A DNA stretch of 64,000 nucleotides from VXPQ01 sp965223485. Lineage in GTDB: Bacteria > Bacteroidota > Rhodothermia > Rhodothermales > VXPQ01. The notes beneath the pieces are model-generated. The model saw nothing but the letters and a program-made list of their open reading frames with translations, had not been told where the DNA came from and did no database searches. Position numbers and translations under genes: made by a program. Positions 7,973-16,536 of this stretch are shown here, one piece after another. The stretch lies in the NCBI GenBank assembly GCA_965223485.1, contig OZ244993.1, positions 620,001 to 684,000 of the forward strand. Reading direction: 5' to 3'. The first letter of the stretch is position 1. Every line of letters starts with the position of its first letter.

Positions 7973-8377
7973 CTAATAGATCAGTTTGAGACGATCGTAA
8001 ATGTACGTGAGGCGGTACATAACATATCGCAGCGTTTCGGAATCTTCTGCAAGGAGTGAAACGGCAAGGAGAGCGCGCTGGAGATGGTCGGCGCGGCTCG
8101 CGAGGGAAGAACGTTCCGCCTCTTCCAGTCCCTCGGCGAAAGCATTCATCTCGAAACGCGCCCGCACCATCGCGTTGTAGGAATCGCTGCCCGGATCGGC
8201 CTCTTCCATGATCCGTTCCAGCCGTCCCGTTTCCATGCGTACAATGGCCGGCGCCATGCGGCGAAATTCCTTCCAGCCTACAAAATCCAGTTCGTTCCAG
8301 TCAAGACGCCTCGCGGCCAACTCGGCAGCACGCGCTTCGAGCGCATCAGGCGGCGCTATGTCCCGGGATGGCTCCAT
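7973..8377 (-). CDS. Hypothetical small helical protein
   Basis: I do not recognise this 134-residue protein. It has no signal peptide or membrane helix and is rich in Ala, Glu and Arg with amphipathic helical periodicity (DALEARAAELAARRLDWNEL, AERSSLASRADHLQRALLAV). It sits 5 bp upstream of the universal-stress/PCP_red gene and 14 bp downstream of the nucleotidyltransferase-like gene, so it is clearly part of the operon. Confidence 0.6.
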   Translation of the reverse strand: MEPSRDIAPPDALEARAAELAARRLDWNELDFVGWKEFRRMAPAIVRMETGRLERIMEEADPGSDSYNAMVRARFEMNAFAEGLEEAERSSLASRADHLQRALLAVSLLAEDSETLRYVMYRLTYIYDRLKLIY

Positions 8378-8391
8378 GGCGACAGGCGGGA

Positions 8392-8988
8392 TCAGAAAGG
8401 ACGGTGTACGGTGCCGGGTTCGAGGCGGTCCCCCATTTGAAGCAAGCCCTTGTACTTACGGCGAAACTCCGCCGGGTCCTGGGCGATCGTTTCCATGGAG
8501 AAGTCAGGTAGAAGCGCCGTGAGGCGCTCGTCCATCTCTTCCCGCTCGATCCAGCCATATTTCATATAGGCCAGCACAATATGATAGTCCGGTTCGTCGC
8601 CGCGAGCCACGTGCCGGAATGCCACCGAGTACGGATCGAAATGCCACAAGCTCAATCCGGAGTCCGGCAGGTCCCGGACAGGCCGGTGCCGCTGTTCGGC
8701 TCCTGCCGGTAAGGGGATCAGATCGCCCGGAAACTCCTGCTCGATCGCCACGCCGAACTGTGCAGCAGTGCGAGCCGCCGCCGCATCCCATTCGGGCCGG
8801 TACGCCACATCGGCATACAGGCGCACGGCATCCGTCCACGACCGCCATCCTTCCAGGACTTGCGAGGTCTCTCCAAGCAGAAGCAGCCGCCCGGTACGCC
8901 CCTGCTCAGGAGCCGAAGCAGCATAACTGTGGGCCGCCGCAGCCAAAAAATCCTGCAATACAAAACGGGTTACCAACGATCCGGTCAT
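8392..8988 (-). CDS. Nucleotidyltransferase-like (DUF6036-like) protein
   Basis: The ATG at 8988 overlaps the ferredoxin stop (ATGA), so this start is preferred over the longer open frame. The 198-residue protein shows RLLLLGETSQVLEGWRSWTD near residue 30 and PYSVAFRHVARGDEPDYHIV near residue 130, resembling the nucleotidyltransferase-fold family DUF6036, where the first motif is usually a Gly-Gly/Ser followed by Asp-x-Asp. The catalytic pattern is degraded here (only one Asp visible). The gene order suggests a function tied to the operon rather than a toxin-antitoxin pair, but this is not shown. Confidence 0.5.
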   Translation of the reverse strand: MTGSLVTRFVLQDFLAAAAHSYAASAPEQGRTGRLLLLGETSQVLEGWRSWTDAVRLYADVAYRPEWDAAAARTAAQFGVAIEQEFPGDLIPLPAGAEQRHRPVRDLPDSGLSLWHFDPYSVAFRHVARGDEPDYHIVLAYMKYGWIEREEMDERLTALLPDFSMETIAQDPAEFRRKYKGLLQMGDRLEPGTVHRPF

Positions 8989-9200
8989 GACGCTTCCTCC
9001 GCATCGGACACGGCGACGGGTTCCTCCCAGTCCGGAATCGGCACGATGGCTTCCTCGGGACACTCGGCGACACATTCCGTGAAATCGCAACAGGTATTAT
9101 CGATGACGTAGATCGGGTCTCCGGGCGAAATCGCGCTGATCGGACACACATCGACGCACAGGCCGCATTGCGCGCAGGCGTCTGTGATCATGTGAGGCAT
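8985..9200 (-). CDS. Small two-cluster ferredoxin
   Basis: The 71-residue protein starts MPHMITDACAQCGLCVDVCP, a classical C-x2-C-x2-C-x3-CP 4Fe-4S motif, followed by a second group CCDFTECVAECP. This matches YfhL/2[4Fe-4S] ferredoxins with an expanded second motif. A start at the internal Met (9191) is equally likely. It is the probable electron donor for the radical SAM enzyme two genes upstream. The acidic C-terminal tail (PVAVSDAEEAS) is normal for such proteins. Confidence 0.85.
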   Translation of the reverse strand: MPHMITDACAQCGLCVDVCPISAISPGDPIYVIDNTCCDFTECVAECPEEAIVPIPDWEEPVAVSDAEEAS

Positions 9201-9253
9201 GGCCGCAAAGTAATGTGTGAAAAACGGATGCGAGGCGATCCGGAAAGGGCCCT

Positions 9254-10048
9254 CTATGCGCGCCCCTGTCCGTTCATGGCCTGTTTGTCGACCACGCCGC
9301 CGGCTTCGTTCACCGTGTTGTCGCTGCGCTTGCCGGGATAACGGCGTTTGGGCGTCTTATCCTTCCAGCGGTAGATCCAGAAACAGTACGAATAGGGATA
9401 AATGGTCTGAACCACATGAAATGGCTCGTATTCGAACAGGCGGCGCATCGCCCAGGGGAAACGGTACCGCTTGTCCTGCGGCTCAATGATTTCAACGACA
9501 CAGTCTGCCTGAAAACTGACGAATACCGGGGAATTGCCCGTCCACAGTACGGATGCAAAGGGGTTTTCGACAAGATTTTTGAGCGTTGATCCCTCGAAAA
9601 TTTCAAGGAGCCCGACGCGCCGCCAGTCGATATGTTCGGGATGGGAATACAACTCGCGGGCCGTCCGGATGCGCAGGTCGCGTGTCTCGTTGACGGCGTG
9701 GGGCGGCAATTCCTGGATCCGGGCGACGGCGTCTTCCACCAGCTCGAGGTAATAGTCGATATGTTCGTCCTTCGGGGTGAACCCTACGCCCTTGTTGGCC
9801 AGATTCGGCACAAGCGCATCGTCAGCCCATGTGGCCACAACAGGCAGATGCCCCGCGTTGAACGCGATGTACTGATCCTGCTCGATAGCGTCGTAAATGC
9901 TGTGCTTGTAGTCGAGCTGCCACCGGATGAATTTCTCCGGGAGCTCAATAACGTCAAGGTTCTGATCGGCGCCGTGCTTTTTGAGCCGGGCGACACCATC
10001 GGTTACCTGCACCTGCTCTGTGAGCGTTTTCGCGTCGAGCTTTTCCAT
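9254..10048 (-). CDS. Hypothetical conserved-looking operon protein
   Basis: I do not recognise the family. The ATG at 10048 is preferred because the protein starts MEKLDAKTLTEQVQV there and the upstream frame looks non-coding; it gives 264 residues, no signal peptide and no membrane segment. The middle is helical and acidic (EHIDYYLELVEDAVARIQEL); the last third is aromatic and strand-like (RRLFEYEPFHVVQTIYPYSY, CFWIYRWKDK), which suggests a ligand-binding domain. It lies directly after the radical SAM gene (28-bp gap), so it may bind that enzyme's substrate or product, but this is a guess. Confidence 0.6.
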   Translation of the reverse strand: MEKLDAKTLTEQVQVTDGVARLKKHGADQNLDVIELPEKFIRWQLDYKHSIYDAIEQDQYIAFNAGHLPVVATWADDALVPNLANKGVGFTPKDEHIDYYLELVEDAVARIQELPPHAVNETRDLRIRTARELYSHPEHIDWRRVGLLEIFEGSTLKNLVENPFASVLWTGNSPVFVSFQADCVVEIIEPQDKRYRFPWAMRRLFEYEPFHVVQTIYPYSYCFWIYRWKDKTPKRRYPGKRSDNTVNEAGGVVDKQAMNGQGRA

Positions 10049-10076
10049 GGATGGGTTGGTTAATGAATGAATATGG

Positions 10077-11396
10077 TTATACAAGTCGTTCCGGGATGGT
10101 GGGTTCTTTAATAACCCCGGAGTCCAGCGGTTTCTTGACAGGCCCCGAAAAGGACGGCGCCCCCCGATCCATGCCGGCAAGGGCTTCCTGCATGACGCCG
10201 GCGGAGATGCGACGCACGCCGTGCCGGTCTGCATACGCTTCAAGGCCTTTGCGAACTTTGTCGCGAATGAAGGAGATCGGAATACGATCGAGTCGCTTTT
10301 GCGCTTCGGGAGACCACTCTATATCGTATCGTTCGAGCGCCCTGCCGGTCGGCTGGTAAAGGCAGGCCGGATCCTCGGCCAGGTAATCCTCGAAGGCCGC
10401 CTGGGCCCGGCACCGGCAACCGCCGCAGAGTTCGTTGAACTCGCACGCACCGCACTTGCCCTTGAGCCTGGAAGGATCGCGCAAATCCGTCAGCACAGGG
10501 GAAGATGTCCATATCTCCGCGAAAGACTGCTCCCGGACATTGCCGGCCACCACCGTCATGTACGGGCACGGCGTAACATCTCCACCCGGCGTGATGCGGC
10601 AATACTGCGTGCCTGCCATGCACCCTCCGCTCTCCAGTCCGCCAAGCCCCTCGTCATAGGCGATCTGCTTGAACTGCGGCGCGCATTTCGACCGGACCAG
10701 CATGGGGCGGTACTCGTCCTGCACGGTCACCATTTCCCGTAACATGGCGTCCGTGGCGATGGCGGAAAGATCGTTCATTGCCTGCCCCCGGCCCGTCTGC
10801 ACCAGAAAGTACAGGTTGAAGGACCAGGCGCCTTTCTCTCGCGCAAACGCCATCAGTTCCGGAATTTCATCCCGGTTCATGTCCATGACGGTCGTTTGCA
10901 CGAGCACTTCGAGGCCATGCCGGCGGCATATTTCAAGGGCGCGGACCGAATGCTCCCAGGCGTTCGGGCCCCCGCGAAATGTATTGTGCTTCTCCGGGTC
11001 GATGGAGTCGATGCTGATGCCTACCCCCTTGATACCGCACTCCACCATCTTGCGTGCAACGAAATCATTGACCATGACCCCGTTCGTGCCCATCACCACC
11101 CACATTCCCTTTGCGGAGGCCGTCTGCGCAATCTCGTAGATGTCCCGGCGCAAAAGCGGCTCTCCGCCGGTAAGAATGAGCATCTCCGTGCCGAGCGCTT
11201 CCATCTCGTCGATCAGTGCGAGGCACTCGTCCGTAGTCAATTCGTTTTCTTCGGCAGTACCCCCTTCCATATAGCAATGGGGGCACTTGAGATTACATTT
11301 CCTGGTCAGATTCCAGGAAACAAGCGAGGGGCGGTACCCCACGGAAGAAGACAAGAAAGGCAGGGAACGGGCAGCTTCCATCGATTCGAGGGGCAA
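10077..11396 (-). CDS. Radical SAM/SPASM enzyme with C-terminal PCP_red domain
   Basis: The 439-residue protein has the radical SAM cluster motif C34-x3-C38-x2-C41 (CNLKCPHC), the glycine-rich SAM motif (LILTGGEPLL) and a SPASM-type C-terminal region with many cysteines (GGCMAGTQYC, CGACEFNELCGGCRC). The layout resembles AhbD/NirJ-type enzymes that modify haem side chains. After about residue 365 a PCP_red domain follows (IEWSPEAQKRLDRIPISFIR), which those enzymes do not normally have. The gene is flanked by multihaem cytochrome genes, so a role in haem or other tetrapyrrole maturation is plausible but inferred. Confidence 0.8.
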   Translation of the reverse strand: MPLESMEAARSLPFLSSSVGYRPSLVSWNLTRKCNLKCPHCYMEGGTAEENELTTDECLALIDEMEALGTEMLILTGGEPLLRRDIYEIAQTASAKGMWVVMGTNGVMVNDFVARKMVECGIKGVGISIDSIDPEKHNTFRGGPNAWEHSVRALEICRRHGLEVLVQTTVMDMNRDEIPELMAFAREKGAWSFNLYFLVQTGRGQAMNDLSAIATDAMLREMVTVQDEYRPMLVRSKCAPQFKQIAYDEGLGGLESGGCMAGTQYCRITPGGDVTPCPYMTVVAGNVREQSFAEIWTSSPVLTDLRDPSRLKGKCGACEFNELCGGCRCRAQAAFEDYLAEDPACLYQPTGRALERYDIEWSPEAQKRLDRIPISFIRDKVRKGLEAYADRHGVRRISAGVMQEALAGMDRGAPSFSGPVKKPLDSGVIKEPTIPERLV

Positions 11397-11407
11397 ACCT
11401 CCGGGGG

Positions 11408-13027
11408 TCAGGCGGAAACGGGTGCGCGATGCCGGAGGCGAACCAGACCGACAATGCTGAGCAGCACGAGAAGCGTGAGACCGGCAGCGCGTAACATGGG
11501 CATCACCGGCGAAGGACGTTCAGAGGGTTCAAGGTACAAATAATACCATCCCGTGACGCCCCGGCGATTGCCCCGCTCGTCGTTGAAACCGTCCCATACG
11601 GAGAACGAAATCGGAACGAACGTGTCTTCCGCAAAACGCTCGTCGCGTGGCATGGTGAAGACAGCGGTCCATGCACCGTCCTCGTAGGTCGCACGAACGG
11701 CCGGAGCGGTTTCGCCGGCCACAAGGTTGCTACTTCCTCGTCCGACATACGAGCGCCCCTCTCCCGAAGCCAGATCGGCGTACCACAGATCGACCGGCTG
11801 TTTTGCGTCCCCGAACAGGAAGTACGGCAGGCCTTCCGGCGCAAGCTCCTGAGGAAACTGTACGGCGACCGCATCGGACCAGGCGCCTGTCACGGTGTCC
11901 CGAACGACCTGCTCCGTGGGCGGAACTTCCATGTCCGGGGTATTGCTCCCCAGCGTCTCCGCAGACATGTCGTGCCATGAAAGCAGAATGGCTATCTCAT
12001 CCGCGTTGTAGCGCGCTTTCACCTCGATGCCGTCTACGCCGGGCATGAACGACCGTCCGGGCTCAATGACCTGTCCGACCACGGGAAGATAGGCTCCGCG
12101 TTCCTCGCCGAAGCCTGCCCTGCCCTGCATCGGGTCGATGGGATCGTTCGCATACTGCGCCGTCGCGGCGGTCGCATAGTCAGGATCGTCCTGCGACAGC
12201 GAATAGACGTAATCGACGAGGGCCCAACTGTCTTCGATCGGGGTAATGCTGTAGGACGGCATGGGCGAACCGTCGAGGCCCGTCGTGAACGTCCGGTAGA
12301 TGTCCTGACGCGTGTTGCCCCCTATAAAGGTCCAGCGTTTCGTAAGGTCGGCGGGGCGGATATGGTTGCCCCACTGCTCTTGCAGCGTCAGTGCGGAAGG
12401 CCCATCGCCGCGAGCGGCCATGCCATGGCAATCGAAGCACTGATTCTCTTCGTAGACCACGCGTCCCTGTTCGGCAGACGATTCGCTGAACGATGGCGGA
12501 TCAGGGATATCGATCACATCGGGTACGCCGTACGGTCCGGAGAAATCGTCGTTGAAGGTTTTAATGTAGTAGACAAGGTTGCGGATTTCGTTGTCGCTTA
12601 GCTGCGGCCAGGCCGGCATACCGGTATAGGGCATACCGTTGCGAATAGATTGTGCGATGTCGTCATCCGTAGGCAACTGTCCGCTCGGCGTGATGCGCAC
12701 CTTGTAGACGCCTGCCGTAAAATCGCGGGGCATCGGGCGCATAAAGGGTGCGGCAATCCCATCCCCTCTGCCGGTTTCCCCATGACACTGCGCGCACTTG
12801 TCCATGTACAGCAGGCGGCCGGCCTCGCGCTGTTCGTCGGCGCCGAGGTCGGGCGCGGGTTGCGCCACCGCCGTCAGGGGTAGCAAAATGACGCACAAAC
12901 ACGCTCCCAGGACGCACGACATGACGCCCCGGGGAGGCGCCCACTTGGGCGGACGCACAACAGCCCGCCGGAAAGCGCGCCCTTCCAGGCGAGCAGGGCG
13001 AATCGCTATGTCGGTTTTATTCCGCAT
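11408..13027 (-). CDS. Dihaem cytochrome c with ethylbenzene-dehydrogenase-like haem domain and membrane anchor
   Basis: The ATG at 13027 overlaps the upstream stop by 11 bp; a start at 12922 directly before the signal peptide (MSCVLGACLCVILLPLTAVA) is also possible. Two cytochrome c domains carry CAQCH (within DKCAQCHGETGRGDG) and CFDCH (NQCFDCHGMAARGDG). The C-terminal half (about residues 300-505) has the DOMON-like fold of periplasmic haem-b subunits (PF09459 type: ARYNADEIAILLSWHDMSAE, WYYLYLEP), followed by a final membrane helix (AAGLTLLVLLSIVGLVRLR). It likely shuttles electrons in the periplasm to the CydA-like partner. Confidence 0.8.
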   Translation of the reverse strand: MRNKTDIAIRPARLEGRAFRRAVVRPPKWAPPRGVMSCVLGACLCVILLPLTAVAQPAPDLGADEQREAGRLLYMDKCAQCHGETGRGDGIAAPFMRPMPRDFTAGVYKVRITPSGQLPTDDDIAQSIRNGMPYTGMPAWPQLSDNEIRNLVYYIKTFNDDFSGPYGVPDVIDIPDPPSFSESSAEQGRVVYEENQCFDCHGMAARGDGPSALTLQEQWGNHIRPADLTKRWTFIGGNTRQDIYRTFTTGLDGSPMPSYSITPIEDSWALVDYVYSLSQDDPDYATAATAQYANDPIDPMQGRAGFGEERGAYLPVVGQVIEPGRSFMPGVDGIEVKARYNADEIAILLSWHDMSAETLGSNTPDMEVPPTEQVVRDTVTGAWSDAVAVQFPQELAPEGLPYFLFGDAKQPVDLWYADLASGEGRSYVGRGSSNLVAGETAPAVRATYEDGAWTAVFTMPRDERFAEDTFVPISFSVWDGFNDERGNRRGVTGWYYLYLEPSERPSPVMPMLRAAGLTLLVLLSIVGLVRLRHRAPVSA

Positions 13028-13835
13028 GGTCCTCCCGCGCCCGCGGTCGGTGTCCGGTGAAATCATACAGGAAAAGCGTCACGTCCCACATATCCCTTTC
13101 CGAGAGGAAGTTCTCCCAGGCAGGCATGGCCGACAGCCACGGCGTGGATTCGCTTGGCAAACCCGGCCCGCCCTTGGCAATGCGCCAGAAAATGTAGCCT
13201 TCCTGGAGCATGGCGATGGTCGTGGCGTCCTGAAAATTAGCAGGAATTGGGTCGAGCCCGTGGGCAAAGAGACCGTCTCCCGCCATATCGTCCCCGTGGC
13301 AGTACACGCAGTTCTCGTAGTACACACGGCGCCCGTTCTCCACATGCTCCGCAAATGCCGCCGGGTCTTCCGTTTCAAGGGCGCGGTACGGGTTGTCGTC
13401 GTTGACAAGGTCGATCGTATTGCCGGCCACCTCGATACTCGTGGGCGGCGGTGGGTGAATCGTCCGGCTACTGAGAGGAGGCGCCGGCCCTTGCGTCACG
13501 TCGAAATACACCCGGAGCGCCACAAGACCAGGCAGCAGCACGATAACCGCCAACAGGGGAATCGTATACTTTTTCTGCGTCGTGAATGCCACGAACCGGT
13601 CCAGCACAAACCGGAAATGAGCCGAATCCGCCGATACGTACGCCAGCAACGCAAGCGTGAGGATGGCCACGAACATCCCCTGGATCGAAGTGGGCAGCGG
13701 CGGATTGACGCCCCAGCGCAGGAAAACGAATGCGGCTACCCACCACCCCGCCAGCCAGCCGAGGATGTTCATCTTCGGCACGAAGCGCAGCGCTACGAGC
13801 CCCGCAAGCACCACAAGCAGGATGATGATGTTCAT
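13017..13835 (-). CDS. Membrane-bound monohaem cytochrome c
   Basis: The 272-residue protein starts with several membrane helices (IIILLVVLAGLVALRFV, LGWLAGWWVAAFVFLRW, GMFVAILTLALLAYV, IPLLAVIVLLPGLVALRVYF) and ends in a periplasmic cytochrome c domain with CVYCH (near residue 176) and a plausible Met ligand in the stretch LSAMPAWENFLSERD. It overlaps both neighbours (4 bp upstream, 11 bp downstream), so expression is tightly coupled with the dihaem cytochromes and the CydA-like protein. It may supply the membrane docking subunit of that complex. Confidence 0.8.
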   Translation of the reverse strand: MNIIILLVVLAGLVALRFVPKMNILGWLAGWWVAAFVFLRWGVNPPLPTSIQGMFVAILTLALLAYVSADSAHFRFVLDRFVAFTTQKKYTIPLLAVIVLLPGLVALRVYFDVTQGPAPPLSSRTIHPPPPTSIEVAGNTIDLVNDDNPYRALETEDPAAFAEHVENGRRVYYENCVYCHGDDMAGDGLFAHGLDPIPANFQDATTIAMLQEGYIFWRIAKGGPGLPSESTPWLSAMPAWENFLSERDMWDVTLFLYDFTGHRPRAREDHAE

Positions 13836-14656
13836 GATCCTCCCTTTTGCGACGCCAGATAGTCAACCAGCGTCTTGAGCTGTCCGGACGATATCTTGTC
13901 GTAGAATCCGGTCGCGCCCAACTGGACCGACATCAGACCCGCCACAAATCCCTCCGACACGACGGCGTCCGGGTCCATGATCGCCTCGTATATCTCGGCG
14001 GTCGAAAGATCGTTTCCCACATTGTACAAACTGGGACCCAGCAAGGGTGTGGGCTCGGTAACGCTGTGGCACGTGCCGCAGGCATACATGGTGAATAGCT
14101 CCTCCCCGGACAGATTTTCCGAAGAAAGCGCAGCAGGTGCGCTCGCTTGCGAAGCGGTCGAGGCGCTGGCCGAATTTTCTTCGCTCTGCCAGCGCAACTC
14201 CGTGTCCAGCGTAACCGTAGGGGCGCCGCCGAGGCTCTGGAGATACGCAATCACCGCGAGAATCTCCTGGTCGTTCAGGTCGATGGGCGGGTCGGCAATA
14301 CGATTCATGCCGGGTAGAAAGCCCTCGACAATATATTCATTCGGCTCGTAGAGCGATTCGGCCAGATACTCCACGTCGCTGAAGCCTTCTTTCCGCTCGG
14401 AGGCCACCAGGCCAACGTTCGCCAGATCGGGGAAACGCCCCCCGGTTTCCCCGGATGTGGTATGACACGTAATACACGTTCCCTTGCCCGCAGCGATTTC
14501 CTCGCCGACGGCTACCAGCTCCTCCGTAGTCATGTCGGCTCCGAGTTCCGTCTCCTCGGGCGGATACGTCACCTTCTGCGGCACCATCTGCCCGACGTAG
14601 CTATAGAATGCAGCCACAAGGATCGTAAAGACGAATATCTTGACGGCGTTCATCAT
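13832..14656 (-). CDS. Membrane-anchored dihaem cytochrome c
   Basis: A single N-terminal anchor (VKIFVFTILVAAFYSYVGQMV) precedes two cytochrome c domains with CITCH (GKGTCITCHTTSGETGG) and CGTCH (YACGTCHSVTEPTPLLG). A Ser/Ala-rich linker separates them (around residues 163-180). Its start overlaps the stop of the CydA-like gene by 4 bp. Dihaem proteins of this kind are found with cytochrome bd-superfamily oxidases that use cytochrome c in place of quinol, which fits the absence of a quinol loop in the partner. Confidence 0.8.
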   Translation of the reverse strand: MMNAVKIFVFTILVAAFYSYVGQMVPQKVTYPPEETELGADMTTEELVAVGEEIAAGKGTCITCHTTSGETGGRFPDLANVGLVASERKEGFSDVEYLAESLYEPNEYIVEGFLPGMNRIADPPIDLNDQEILAVIAYLQSLGGAPTVTLDTELRWQSEENSASASTASQASAPAALSSENLSGEELFTMYACGTCHSVTEPTPLLGPSLYNVGNDLSTAEIYEAIMDPDAVVSEGFVAGLMSVQLGATGFYDKISSGQLKTLVDYLASQKGGS

Positions 14657-16398
14657 GACGATTTCTCCTCCCCGGCATCGAGTTTTTTCTTACCTGCAAG
14701 ACTGGAAAGGAAAAACACGATCGCGATAAACGCAAAGAAGATCAGCACCGTCACCGACACGACATTGGCGGCATAGCCCAGCGTGGGCGTAAACGCATGC
14801 TCCGACGTGTCGCGCATAACCCCGTAGACGTGCCAGTGCTGGCGAATGCCCGAGCGGACGTAGCCCATGAGACCCATCGTCCACGCGAACGTGATGGCAA
14901 TGAAGAAAAGCGCGTACTGCGCCCGGTTGGGAATCTTACCCCACTCGATCGGCCCCAGAATCTTCGCCTTCCTGAACATGAAGACATCAATGATCGTGAT
15001 CGAAATCATGGCGAAGAGCACCAGGCCTACCTGCGGGATCGACAAACCGATCCGCACGGACGCCTCGACGAAGTAGCCGTAGACCCCGAGGAAAATAACG
15101 ACCCCCACGACAACCGCCAGGATGCCGAACTGAATGATATTGCCGGTCCTCGCCCACGAAACGGTCGCCTCCTTGTTGGCCCGGCGGTAGAATAAAAAGC
15201 TCAGGTACGTGGTGAGAATGAGCACATTGACGGCAGTGTTCTTGGCCGACATCACGCCCAGTACATTCAGGATCGGGTGATGGGATCCGCCCATGGCGCG
15301 GGCTTCCTCCACCGTGGCGACCAGGGAGTGCGGCGTCGCCCAGACGATGAAACAGACGGTAATGGAAGCGAGCAGCCACTTGGTGAACTTGCGGTAGCGC
15401 TCCGCCCCGTGAATGCGCTCCATGCTCAGCCACAGGTAATAGTTGGCTGCAAGGAACAGGTTGCCGATAAGCACGGCCTGAATGATGAACAACCAGGAGA
15501 ATGTGCCGCCCATGAGCGCAATACCGAGGCTCTGGGAGAAGGCATAGATTTCACGGCCCAAATAGTAGCCCGCGAACGGCAGCGGGAGCAACGCTGCGAT
15601 CGCAATGAAATTGCCCATGTAGCCCATCCAGTCGTAGTGCGCCCGCTCTTCGTCGGTCTTCGCGCCGAGAAACTTGTAGGCCCCGTACGCCGCCGCAATC
15701 GACCCGCCGAAGCAGATATTCGCGATGAGGCGGTGGATGTTGATGGGCATCCACGTGAAGTTGTTGATGGCGTCCCAGGTACTGAGCAGATTCCCTTCGG
15801 CGTCGATGCCGTTGGGAGTATTCATGAAGGTGAGCCAGGAGTCGGCGATGAAGATGATGGCGATGCCGACCAGGTTGAGACCGAGACCGATTAGCAGGTG
15901 CACCCACTTCGGCATCTTGCCCCATCCGTAATAATAACTGTACAGGAAAATGGCTTCGAGGAAGAAGACACCTGCGTACAGCATGAATGTCCAGTCGAAG
16001 ATGGAGACCAGGTACTGCATCAACCGCGGATACAGAATGAACAGGAAGAAGGTCAGGAGCGCGCCGAGACTTGCCGTAAAGGAGAAAGAGACGGACAAAA
16101 GGCGCGTGAATTCATACGCCAGATCGTCGTAGCGCTTGTCGCCGTTGCGGAAGCCGATGAACTCGATCGTGAGAGCGAACATCGGGACGGCGAGCACGAA
16201 CGCACCAAACATGAGGTGCAACTGGGCAATCACCCAAACCACCACGCGGCTGCCTACGACGGGAAAGGAGCGGTACTCGACTTGCCCCGCAGCTTCCTGA
16301 GCCCACGCATCGGGCGTCCAAAACGCAACAAGGGCCATGCCCGCAAGCATCAAAAACAGGAGAACCCCGGAGGGTAACCTCCTCGCAAGCAGTTTCAT
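14653..16398 (-). CDS. Cytochrome bd-superfamily (CydA-like) haem protein
   Basis: The start is supported by a Shine-Dalgarno AAGGAG (16408-16403) four bases before the ATG. The 581-residue protein has a signal-like first segment and about 13 further membrane helices, more than the nine of classical CydA. Residues equivalent to the bd haem ligands and proton-path Glu are visible: H61 (VIAQLHLMFG), E148 (FFLEAIFLYSYYYGW) and H222 (NIHRLIANICFGG). The GRQPW quinol-loop motif is absent and no CydB gene is nearby. This fits the poorly characterised bd-like oxygen reductase lineages that work with cytochrome c. Whether it reduces oxygen is not shown by sequence. Confidence 0.75.
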   Translation of the reverse strand: MKLLARRLPSGVLLFLMLAGMALVAFWTPDAWAQEAAGQVEYRSFPVVGSRVVVWVIAQLHLMFGAFVLAVPMFALTIEFIGFRNGDKRYDDLAYEFTRLLSVSFSFTASLGALLTFFLFILYPRLMQYLVSIFDWTFMLYAGVFFLEAIFLYSYYYGWGKMPKWVHLLIGLGLNLVGIAIIFIADSWLTFMNTPNGIDAEGNLLSTWDAINNFTWMPINIHRLIANICFGGSIAAAYGAYKFLGAKTDEERAHYDWMGYMGNFIAIAALLPLPFAGYYLGREIYAFSQSLGIALMGGTFSWLFIIQAVLIGNLFLAANYYLWLSMERIHGAERYRKFTKWLLASITVCFIVWATPHSLVATVEEARAMGGSHHPILNVLGVMSAKNTAVNVLILTTYLSFLFYRRANKEATVSWARTGNIIQFGILAVVVGVVIFLGVYGYFVEASVRIGLSIPQVGLVLFAMISITIIDVFMFRKAKILGPIEWGKIPNRAQYALFFIAITFAWTMGLMGYVRSGIRQHWHVYGVMRDTSEHAFTPTLGYAANVVSVTVLIFFAFIAIVFFLSSLAGKKKLDAGEEKSS

Positions 16399-16536
16399 CC
16401 GTCTCCTTGTCTTCGTAGTGATAAGGATGTTCCGTGGCGAAGAATACGTAACCGGCGGCGAGAGTGCAAAAATTTCAATGGGATTTTGTGATATTGATGT
16501 AACTTATTCATCCCTTTTCAGCCTCACGACATCCAC
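16399..16536. promoter_or_regulatory. Divergent promoter region
   Basis: This 138-bp AT-richer stretch separates the CydA-like operon (minus) from the lamin-tail secreted protein (plus). It should hold the promoter of the 12-kb operon. I see no well-conserved operator in it. Confidence 0.4.

Noticed and set aside
5913..7976. Very long open frame on the plus strand opposite the universal-stress/PCP_red gene
   Set aside because: It is His/Arg/Gly-rich with no domains and arises from the codon bias of the true minus-strand gene, which has clear conserved domains.
16483..16505. CRP/FNR-like site in the CydA-like promoter region (TTGTGATATTGATGTAA)
   Set aside because: The two half-sites are poorly symmetric and differ from known consensus; too weak to claim.
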